Positions 17,509-24,685 of a DNA stretch of 64,000 nucleotides are shown here, in pieces. Source of the stretch: Azospirillum baldaniorum (GTDB taxonomy: Bacteria; Pseudomonadota; Alphaproteobacteria; Azospirillales; Azospirillaceae); contig NZ_CP022253.1 in assembly GCF_003119195.2 (NCBI RefSeq), forward strand, positions 80,001 through 144,000, given 5' to 3'. The notes under the pieces were generated by a model. It worked only from the letters and a program-made list of their open reading frames with translations, had not been told where the DNA came from and made no database searches. The position numbers were made by a program, and so were the translations under genes. Each line of letters opens with the position of its first letter. Position 1 is the first letter of the stretch.

Positions 17509-20500
17509 TCACCCTTTCCTTTGGCCGGTCAGCCGCAGGCCGCGATCAATCCATTGGGCGGTCAGCTTTTCCTGGACCGCGTTCTGACGCAGCCGCTGGT
17601 TCAGGTTGGCGAAATCCACGCGGTCCAGGCTCTGGTCCTGGTTGAAGCAGGAGAACACCACCTTCTCCTCGCCGGTCGCCGGGTCGGTGTGCCGTTGCAG
17701 GCACTGGGCGCAGATCTCCTTCATCATGCATTGCATGGGGGAGTTGATGGAGCCGATGGCCGCGTGGCCGGGCTTCAGGTAGGGCTTCAGCACGCCGTGC
17801 CGGGCCGCTCCCACCGCCGCCATCATGCGGTCGGAGCCGATGGCGACGATGCGGTCCACCGTCTCCAGCGGGATGTCCGCCGGCCCCAGCTCGCCCGCCG
17901 CGTAGGCGCGCATGGCCTCCACGATGTTGCCCACGAAACTCAAGTCACCGGGGCGCGTCGGCGTGAAACCCGGCGCCTCGTCGCAGCACCAGACGACGCG
18001 GTCGGCGGCGGCCTCGATCTGTTCGGTCTTGTAACGGTCCTCCATCCGCTTGTAGCCGGCGAAATAGACAATCCGGTTGCCGCGCGCCCGGCAGGCCTGC
18101 CCGATGGAGAAGAGCACGGCGTTGCCCAGCCCGCCGCCGACCAGCGCCACCGTCTCGCCCTCCGGGAGCTCGGTGGGGGCGCCGGTCGGCCCCATCACCA
18201 CCACCGGGTCGCCCGGCTTCAGCAGGGCGCAGAGGTCGGACGAGCCGCCCATCTCCAGGACGATCAGGGAGAGCAGCCCGGCATCCTTGTCCACCCAGGC
18301 GCCGGTCAGGGCCAGCCCTTCCATGGCCAGCGTGGTCCGGCCGATCCGTTGCGCCAGCGTTTCGAAATTCTGCAGCCGGTAGAACTGTCCGGGTTCGAAA
18401 CGGCGCGCCGCGGCCGGGGCCTTCACCACCACCTCCACAATGGTCGGGGTCAGGCGGGTGACGCTGTGCACCAGGGGCCGCAGGTCGGCGTTCAGGCGCC
18501 GCACCAGCGCCTCCGGCGTGATCGCGGTGGGCGCCCGGCGGGCCAGCGCGCGGCTGACCACCGGATAGCCGCGCTTCGCCCCGCCCATCGCCTTCACCAC
18601 ATTGCCGGCGAAGGACGGGTGCAGGTCGCCGAAGAAGCTGAGGAACCGCCCGTCCGGCGCCCGCGCCATCAGCACATGCGCCTGGGCCGGCTTGCTCGTC
18701 CGTTCCGGCGTTACCGGATTGCCGTCCTCGTCGATGGCGCGGAAGCAGCGTCCGTCCAGTTCGACCCACTCCGGCTCCTCGCGGGCCAGGACGGTGTTCG
18801 GCTGGGTGCCGGCGGCGACCAGGATGGTGCGGGCGGGGAGGCGCGCGTCCATGGCGGCGGGGGCCACCACCCCGTCCGGCCCGACCGGGTTGATGGCAAG
18901 GTGAATGGCCCGCGCGGCGCCCGTCTCGTCGATCTCCACCCCGCGCGGGGCGGCGCATTCCAGGAAGTGGATGCCCTCGGCCAGCCCGTGCGCCACCTCC
19001 TCGTGGTTCAGCGTGTAGCTGGGGCTGTCGATCAGGCGGCGGCGATAGGCGATGGTCGAACCGCCCCAGGATTGCAGCAGCGCCGTGACGCGCGGCTCCC
19101 GCCCCTGCTCCCCCGCTTCGAGACGCTCCGCCCGGATGGCGCGGGCGTGGGCCAGGAACTCGTCGGCCAGCTCGGCTTCGTCGGGCGTCCAGCGGGCGCG
19201 CACCGCCGCCTCCCCCCGCTCGGCCGCCAGGACCTCGTAGCGGGAGAGGAACTTCTCGACCTGGACCGGGTAATAGGCCACCGCCTCCGTCGCCGTGTCG
19301 ATGGCGGTCAGCCCGCCGCCGATCACCACAATGGGCAGCCGGACCTGAAGGTTGGCGATGCTGTCCGGCTTGGCCGCCCCGGTCAGTTGCAGGCCCATCA
19401 GGAAGTCCGACGCCTGCCGCACCCCGCGGGCCAGCCCGTTCGCCATCGGCACGACGGTCGGCTTGCCCGCCCCCATGCACAGCGCGATGTGGTCGAAGCC
19501 CTGCTCCAGCGCCCCGTCGATGGTCAGCGTGCCGCCGAAGCGCACCCCACCGATGATCGTCATGCGCGCCCGGCGTTCCAGCAGCAGGCGGATCACCTTC
19601 AGGAAATTCTTGTTCCAGCGCACGGTGATGCCGTACTCGGCCACCCCGCCGAAGCCGGCCATCACCCGCTCGTCCAGCCGGTCGTAGAGGTCGCGCACAT
19701 CGCGGATCGGCCGGAAGGGCACCCGCGTGCCGCTGGGCAGGACACCGGAGAGGTCGGCGGGCAGCGGCTCGATCTTCAGCCCGTCGATGCCGACCACCGT
19801 GTGGCCGTCGTTCATCAGATGGTGCGCCAGCGTGAAGCCGGCCGGCCCCAGCCCGGCCACCAGCACCTTGTAGCCGCTGTCCGGCCGCATCAGCGGGCGG
19901 CGCAGGTCCAACGGGTTCCAGCGGGTCAGCAGGCTGTAGATCTCGAAGCCCCAGGGCAGCTCCAGCACGTCCTTCAGCGTGCGGGTCTCGGCCTGCGGAA
20001 TGTCCACCGGCTCCTGCTTCTGATAGATGCAGGCCTTCATGCAGTCGTTGCAGATGCGGTGGCCGGTGGCCGCGCACATCGGGTTGTCGACCACCACCAC
20101 GGCCAGCGCCCCGACCGGCACGCCCTCGGCCTTCAGCGCGTGCATCTCGGAAATCTTCTCTTCCAAGGGGCAGCCGGCCAGCGCGACGCCGAAGGCGCTC
20201 TTCTGGAACTCCCCGGTCTTGCGGTCGCGCAGCCCCTTGGAACAGCTGTCCTTGCCCTGGTTGTGGCACCAGATGCAGTAGTTGGCCTCGTCCAGCGCCC
20301 CGGCCAGATCGGTGCCGGGGTCGGTCAGGTGGAAGCCCTGGCGCTCGCGGCATGCCTCGTCGGGCAGGCGCATCATGGTGACGCCGTGCCGTTCCACCGT
20401 CTCCACCGGGACCAGACGCTGCGGGTCGGTGCGGTGCGGCACCTGGAACAGCACGCCGCCGCCGTGCCGGGCGCGCCCGGCCTCGCTGAAGACCGCCCAG

Positions 20501-21003
20501 GCGGCGTATTGGGCGGCGCTGTCGAGCTGGTCGGCGTGGACGGCCTCGTCCTCCATCCAGGCCAGCACCTGCCGGGCGAAGGCGGCCTCGGTCAGCGGGC
20601 CGCCCAGCCAGTCCTCCAGCCGCGCGGCCAGTTCCGCCCCGTCGAGCGCGGCGACCGCCTCCGGCTTCACCGCCTTGGCGGCGCGGCGCTGAACGAACAG
20701 GCGCTTGGCGGTGTAGAGCGGCGCCAACCCCGTGTGGCGGGCGCGCAGCTCGTCGAGCGCGGCGCGGATGCCGAACAGGTCGCCGATGAAATCCTCGGCG
20801 TGGGGGGCGAGCGCGATCAGCAGGTCACTTTCCGCCCTGGCCTCCAGCCGGTCGGGCTGGGCGCGGGCGGAGAGCAGCCGGTTGGCGAGCGCCACGTCCG
20901 TGTCGGACAGCCGGGCGAGGAAGGCGCGGTCGAGCCGGGCCAGCCCGTCCTGCCCGTAGAGCTCGTAGAACGACAGGCCGAAGCCGAGGGTGAGGTCCGC
21001 CAT
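17509..21003 (-). CDS. large Fe-S/FAD pyridine-nucleotide oxidoreductase, NfnB-NfnA-like fusion
   Basis: A 1,164-residue soluble protein from ATG 21003 (a longer frame starts at 21054). After a helical N-terminal region of about 240 residues with no family I recognise comes a cysteine-rich segment (CIWCHNQGKDSC, CNDCMKAC) like the [4Fe-4S] domain of glutamate synthase small subunit. Next is a GltD-like two-Rossmann part (GLGPAG, then VVIGGGLTAIDTATEA). The C-terminal third is a ferredoxin-reductase/PyrK-like module (EPGQFYRLQNF, LVGGGLGNAVL) ending in cysteines CMMKEICAQC and a distant FSC, a likely [2Fe-2S] site. The order GltD-like then PyrK-like resembles NfnB and NfnA fused. Substrates are unproven. 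Confidence 0.75.
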   Translation of the reverse strand: MADLTLGFGLSFYELYGQDGLARLDRAFLARLSDTDVALANRLLSARAQPDRLEARAESDLLIALAPHAEDFIGDLFGIRAALDELRARHTGLAPLYTAKRLFVQRRAAKAVKPEAVAALDGAELAARLEDWLGGPLTEAAFARQVLAWMEDEAVHADQLDSAAQYAAWAVFSEAGRARHGGGVLFQVPHRTDPQRLVPVETVERHGVTMMRLPDEACRERQGFHLTDPGTDLAGALDEANYCIWCHNQGKDSCSKGLRDRKTGEFQKSAFGVALAGCPLEEKISEMHALKAEGVPVGALAVVVVDNPMCAATGHRICNDCMKACIYQKQEPVDIPQAETRTLKDVLELPWGFEIYSLLTRWNPLDLRRPLMRPDSGYKVLVAGLGPAGFTLAHHLMNDGHTVVGIDGLKIEPLPADLSGVLPSGTRVPFRPIRDVRDLYDRLDERVMAGFGGVAEYGITVRWNKNFLKVIRLLLERRARMTIIGGVRFGGTLTIDGALEQGFDHIALCMGAGKPTVVPMANGLARGVRQASDFLMGLQLTGAAKPDSIANLQVRLPIVVIGGGLTAIDTATEAVAYYPVQVEKFLSRYEVLAAERGEAAVRARWTPDEAELADEFLAHARAIRAERLEAGEQGREPRVTALLQSWGGSTIAYRRRLIDSPSYTLNHEEVAHGLAEGIHFLECAAPRGVEIDETGAARAIHLAINPVGPDGVVAPAAMDARLPARTILVAAGTQPNTVLAREEPEWVELDGRCFRAIDEDGNPVTPERTSKPAQAHVLMARAPDGRFLSFFGDLHPSFAGNVVKAMGGAKRGYPVVSRALARRAPTAITPEALVRRLNADLRPLVHSVTRLTPTIVEVVVKAPAAARRFEPGQFYRLQNFETLAQRIGRTTLAMEGLALTGAWVDKDAGLLSLIVLEMGGSSDLCALLKPGDPVVVMGPTGAPTELPEGETVALVGGGLGNAVLFSIGQACRARGNRIVYFAGYKRMEDRYKTEQIEAAADRVVWCCDEAPGFTPTRPGDLSFVGNIVEAMRAYAAGELGPADIPLETVDRIVAIGSDRMMAAVGAARHGVLKPYLKPGHAAIGSINSPMQCMMKEICAQCLQRHTDPATGEEKVVFSCFNQDQSLDRVDFANLNQRLRQNAVQEKLTAQWIDRGLRLTGQRKG

Positions 21004-21196
21004 CGCCGCCCCGCATCCGAAGCCGTTGGTAAGACTGATATTTGTAACACCCACGGCGCGCCGCCTTCACCCGAAACCGGTGTCCGGTGCGGCGGGGTAA
21101 CCCGTGTCCGTTTGACGCAGCCGCTGCCGCACCCCACATGAGCCGGAGGTCCCTATCCCCCCGGAACTTTTCCGCATCATCCGGAGCCGCCCGTCC

Positions 21197-22282
21197 GTGA
21201 CCGACATCACCGCCCCCGCCCTCGCCGGGAAAGACGTCCGCGACCCCGCCTCCACCCGCCCCATCGCCTATTGGCTCCTCGTCTGCTGCGCGATGGTCTT
21301 CGCCATGGCGGTGATCGGCGCCATCACGCGCCTGACCGAATCCGGCCTGTCGATGGTGGAGTGGAAGCCGCTGATCGGCATCCTGCCGCCCCTGTCGGAA
21401 GCGGAATGGAACCGCGTCTTCGGCCTCTACCAGACCACGCCGGAGTTCCGCATCTACAACGCGGCGATGGATCTGGCGGCTTTCAAGCAGATCTTCTGGT
21501 GGGAATGGTTCCACCGCTTCTGGGGCCAGTTGATCGGCTTCGTCTTCCTGATCCCCTTCCTGCGCTTCTGGGTCAACGGGCGCATTCCCGCCGACCTGTG
21601 GCCGAAGCTGGCCGGGCTGTTCCTGCTCGGCGGCCTCCAGGGGGTGATCGGCTGGTACATGGTCAAGAGCGGTCTGGTCGACCGCCCCGACGTCAGCCAC
21701 TACCGGCTGGCGCTGCATCTCGGCACGGCGATCGTGATCTACGGGCTGCTGCTGCGCACCGCGCTGGGGATTCTCGACCCGCTGCCGCTGGCCGGCTGGG
21801 CGACCGAGTCCGGCCGGCTGCGCAAGCACGCGCGCTGGGCCCTGGGGCTGACCGGCGTCACCATCGTCTGGGGCGCCTTCGTCGCCGGGACGGACGCCGG
21901 GCTGGCCTACAACACCTTCCCGCTGATGGCCGGCCACGTCATACCGCCGGAGGTCGCCAACCTGACGCCCTGGTGGATCAACCTTTTCGAGAACACCGCG
22001 GCCATCCAGCTGACGCACCGGGCGCTGGCGCTTCTGACCGGCCTCGTGGTTCTGGGGCTGGCCCTGCGGGTGTGGGTGGCCCGTTTGCCGGGCCGCGCCG
22101 GGCGGGTGGCCCTGCTGACCGCGGCGATGGTGCTGGTGCAGATCGGGCTGGGCATCGCCACGCTGCTGAGCTTCGTGTGGATACCGCTGGGCGCCGCCCA
22201 TCAGGCGGGGGCCATTCTGCTGGTGTCCGGGCTGGTCTGGCTGCTCCACGAGCTGCGCCCGGTGCGCGTTCCGAAGCGCTGA
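21197..22282 (+). CDS. ctaA: haem A synthase (COX15/CtaA)
   Basis: This multi-pass inner-membrane enzyme oxidises the haem O methyl group to make haem A for aa3 oxidases. The 361-residue product uses GTG at 21197. It has about eight hydrophobic helices, the family motif GAITRLTESGLSMVEWKP, and conserved histidines in WWEWFHRFWGQLIG, SHYRLALHLG, LTHRALALL and GAAHQAGA. The related oxidase genes are not here. It is divergent from the large oxidoreductase. Confidence 0.95.
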   Translation: MTDITAPALAGKDVRDPASTRPIAYWLLVCCAMVFAMAVIGAITRLTESGLSMVEWKPLIGILPPLSEAEWNRVFGLYQTTPEFRIYNAAMDLAAFKQIFWWEWFHRFWGQLIGFVFLIPFLRFWVNGRIPADLWPKLAGLFLLGGLQGVIGWYMVKSGLVDRPDVSHYRLALHLGTAIVIYGLLLRTALGILDPLPLAGWATESGRLRKHARWALGLTGVTIVWGAFVAGTDAGLAYNTFPLMAGHVIPPEVANLTPWWINLFENTAAIQLTHRALALLTGLVVLGLALRVWVARLPGRAGRVALLTAAMVLVQIGLGIATLLSFVWIPLGAAHQAGAILLVSGLVWLLHELRPVRVPKR

Positions 22283-22292
22283 CGCCGTCCGA

Positions 22293-22319
22293 TTCCCTCT
22301 CCCGGGACGGGAGAGGGAA
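22293..22319. terminator. hairpin between the convergent ctaA and phaZ genes
   Basis: TTCCCTCTCCCG (22293-22304) pairs perfectly with CGGGAGAGGGAA (22308-22319) around a 3-nt loop. It is the minimal core of the class A repeat family. It lies exactly between two convergent genes and could end both, although no T-run follows. Confidence 0.5.
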
Positions 22320-22330
22320 CGCTACCAACC

Positions 22331-23551
22331 TCAATTGTGCTTGCGGATGAACTCCCGCACCGCCGGCATGATGCTTTCACGCCAGCGCCGGCCGTTGAAG
22401 ATGCCGTAGTGGCCGACGCCCTTCTGGAAATGGCGGGCGCGCATATCGTCGGGCAGCGAGGCGCAGAGGCGGTGCGCCGACTCGGTCTGGCCGGGGGCGG
22501 AGATGTCGTCCAGCTCGCCCTCCACCGTCATCACGGCGGTCCGGCGGATCGCCGCCGGCTCCACCTTGCGCCCGCGCGACTCCATGGTGCCGTTGGCGAG
22601 CGAATGCTTCTGGAACACCGTCTCGATGGTCTGCAGGTAGAATTCCGCCGACAGGTCCATCACCGACAGATACTCGTCGTAGAAGCGGCGGTGCTGCTCC
22701 GCGGAGTCGCCATCGCCGCGGACGAGGTGGCGGAACAGGCCGACATGCTCCCCGATGTGGCGGTCCAGGTTCATCGACATGAAGCCGGAGAGCTGGATGA
22801 AGCCCGGATAGACCTGCCGGAAGCCGCCCGGATAATAGGCCGGGACGGTGGTGATGACGTTGCGCTCGAACCAGGACAGCGGGTGGGTCGCCGCCAGCTT
22901 CACCGGCACGGTCGGGTTGGCCATCGGGTCGATGGGACCGCCCATCAGTGTCATGGAGCGCGGCTGCACCGCCTCGTCCCCCGCCGCCATCAGCGACACC
23001 GCGGCCAGGACCGGGACCGCCGGCTGGCACACCGCGATGACGTGGGTCTGCGGACCCAGGAAGCGGATCAGCTCCGTCACCGTGTCGATGTAGTCGTCCA
23101 GGTCGAACCGGCCGCGCGCCAGCGGCACCAGCCGGGCGTCGATCCAGTCGGTCACGAAGACGTCGTGGTCGGCCAGCAGCGCCGCCACCGTGCCGCGCAG
23201 CAGCGTCGCGTGGTGGCCCGACATCGGGGCGACCAGCAGGACGCGCGGCTGCGCCGGGGTGCCCTCCGGCTTGGCGAAGTGCAGCAGGTTGCAGAAGGGC
23301 TTGCGGTGGGCGATGCGCTCGGTGACCGCCACCGTCTCGCCGTTCACGACCGTGGTCTTCAGGCCGAATTCCGGCTTGGGGAAGCGGCGGGTGGTGCGCT
23401 CCAGCAGTTCCGCGCCGGCGGCCATGGCGCGGCCGACGCGGGTGTAGGACACCGGGCTGAACGGGTTCTGGAAGGTGTGCTGGGTCGCTTCGGCCAGGAG
23501 GCGCATCGGGCGCAGGGCGGCGTGCTGCAGATCGTAGAGATGGTAGAGCAA
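22331..23551 (-). CDS. phaZ: intracellular polyhydroxyalkanoate depolymerase
   Basis: Mobilises stored PHB granules by hydrolysing the ester chain. The 406-residue alpha/beta-hydrolase-like protein starts MLYHLYDLQHAALRP, typical of the intracellular PhaZ1 family. It carries the catalytic cysteine box AVCQPAVPVLAA in place of a lipase Ser. LMGGPIDPMANPT and the C-terminal GVGHYGIFNGRRWRE, with the catalytic His, are also diagnostic. No signal peptide is present. Three 14-bp direct repeats lie 52-87 bp upstream and may control it. Confidence 0.95.
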   Translation of the reverse strand: MLYHLYDLQHAALRPMRLLAEATQHTFQNPFSPVSYTRVGRAMAAGAELLERTTRRFPKPEFGLKTTVVNGETVAVTERIAHRKPFCNLLHFAKPEGTPAQPRVLLVAPMSGHHATLLRGTVAALLADHDVFVTDWIDARLVPLARGRFDLDDYIDTVTELIRFLGPQTHVIAVCQPAVPVLAAVSLMAAGDEAVQPRSMTLMGGPIDPMANPTVPVKLAATHPLSWFERNVITTVPAYYPGGFRQVYPGFIQLSGFMSMNLDRHIGEHVGLFRHLVRGDGDSAEQHRRFYDEYLSVMDLSAEFYLQTIETVFQKHSLANGTMESRGRKVEPAAIRRTAVMTVEGELDDISAPGQTESAHRLCASLPDDMRARHFQKGVGHYGIFNGRRWRESIMPAVREFIRKHN

Positions 23552-23602
23552 CAGGTCCTCGCTTCGGCGGTTGATCCCACGCCCGATCGGCTGGGTGCTG
23601 TT

Positions 23603-23638
23603 ATTGGTCGGCCGTCATTGGGCGGCCGCTATTGGTCG
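23603..23638. promoter_or_regulatory. three 14-bp-phased direct repeats upstream of phaZ
   Basis: ATTGGTCG (23603-23610), ATTGGGCG (23617-23624) and ATTGGTCG (23631-23638) repeat every 14 bp with similar GCCG(T/C) spacers. They sit 52-87 bp from the phaZ start codon, a plausible operator position. A simple tandem-repeat origin cannot be excluded. Confidence 0.45.
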
Positions 23639-23791
23639 TATGACTAACCAACAGATTGGCCAGCCCTTATCCGAAAGGTCAATAGCCGACACCCGTTCTC
23701 GGGCAAAAAACTTACAGAAGAAACAGTCAGCCACACGAAACAGACCACGCAACGCTGCACTGCAAAGGAGGCAAGGCAGGAGGATCAAGCC

Positions 23792-23831
23792 CAAAGAAAA
23801 AGGCGCGCCCGCGGAACCGCGCACGCGCCTT
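23792..23831 (-). terminator. Rho-independent terminator of the PLD/EEP operon
   Basis: AAGGCGCG (23800-23807) and CGCGCCTT (23824-23831), with a further GCG/CGC pair inside, form the stem. On the minus strand it is followed by TTTTTCTTTGGG. It lies 41 bp after the EEP hydrolase stop. Confidence 0.85.
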
Positions 23832-23872
23832 GCAGCAATCAGGGGCCCGGCATACCCGAGCGGTAATATCGG

Positions 23873-24685
23873 TTATGGCACCGCCACGGTGGCGCGCACC
23901 GGCAGATGGTCGGACGCGCGGCGCGTCAGCACCGTGCGCACCACCTCGTAGGACGGGATGGTCAGCCCGTTGTTCACGTAGATGCGGTCGAGCCGCAGCG
24001 TGGGCATCCGCGCGTGGAAGCTGCGCGGGCTGGCCCAGTCGGGGAAGGCCTCGGCCAGCTTGCGCAGCCGGGGCGAGTTCGGCGCCCATTCGTTGAGGTC
24101 GCCCATGAACAGGGTCGGCAGGGCCGGCTGCTCCTCCAGCCGGTCGACGATGGCGCCGACCTGCCGCGCCCGCTCCCAGGGGTCGAGGCCGAGATGGGCG
24201 ACGATGATGCGCACCGGGCGCCCCTCCACCTCGACGATCACGTCGATGCCGCCGCGCGGCTCCCGCCGGCCGACGCTGAGGTCGACGGGCTCGCATTTCA
24301 GGACCGGCAGCCGGGTCAAGATGGCGTTGCCGTAATGGGCGTGGGCGTTGTGCTTGGTCGGGCCGGCGTGGGCCTTCAGCCCGGTGGCGCGTTCCAGGAA
24401 GGCGAACTGGTCCAGCCCGGATTCGCCGCGGTGGTGCCAGCCGACCTCCTGGAGCCCGACCAGATCGACGTCCAGCTCCTTGATGACCTCGGCGATGCGG
24501 TCCGGCGCGAAGCGCGCGTCCAGCCCGACGCAGCTGTGGATGTTCCAGGTCGCCACGCGCAGCGGCGCCATGCCCTCCGGCACCGGGCCGCTGCGGCTGT
24601 CGACGCGGCGCTTCGGGCGGCGGACGCGGGCGGCGCGCAGCGCGGAGGCGATCCGCTGCACACGCTCTCGGCTGAATCGGATCAC
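23873..24685 (-). CDS. endonuclease/exonuclease/phosphatase (EEP) family hydrolase
   Basis: This 270-residue metal-dependent phosphodiesterase-fold protein has the EEP motifs in order: ATWNIHSCVG (Asn), LVGLQEVGWH (metal Glu), VAHLGLDP, MGDLNEW (Asp/Asn pair) and the C-terminal SDHLPV (catalytic His). The start is GTG at 24683-24685, overlapping the stop of the phospholipase D-like gene by 4 nt (GTGA), so translation is probably coupled. Pairing with a PLD-VTT protein suggests a phospholipid or phosphodiester substrate. The N-terminal 35 residues are very basic. Confidence 0.88.
   Translation of the reverse strand: MIRFSRERVQRIASALRAARVRRPKRRVDSRSGPVPEGMAPLRVATWNIHSCVGLDARFAPDRIAEVIKELDVDLVGLQEVGWHHRGESGLDQFAFLERATGLKAHAGPTKHNAHAHYGNAILTRLPVLKCEPVDLSVGRREPRGGIDVIVEVEGRPVRIIVAHLGLDPWERARQVGAIVDRLEEQPALPTLFMGDLNEWAPNSPRLRKLAEAFPDWASPRSFHARMPTLRLDRIYVNNGLTIPSYEVVRTVLTRRASDHLPVRATVAVP

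Larger units (their letters stand above)
23552..23872. other. 321-bp intergenic region between the EEP hydrolase and phaZ
   Basis: Both flanking genes are on the minus strand. The region holds the terminator of the hydrolase gene (23792-23831), an AT-richer stretch at 23640-23760 that probably contains the phaZ promoter, and the three phased repeats at 23603-23638. I see no coding frame with a ribosome-binding site. Confidence 0.6.

Noticed and set aside
17521..21141. A 1,206-codon open frame on the plus strand opposite the large oxidoreductase gene
   Set aside because: It mirrors the real minus-strand gene. Its translation is Gly/Ala/Val/Arg/Gln-rich low complexity with no domain, which is typical of the antisense frame of a GC-rich gene.
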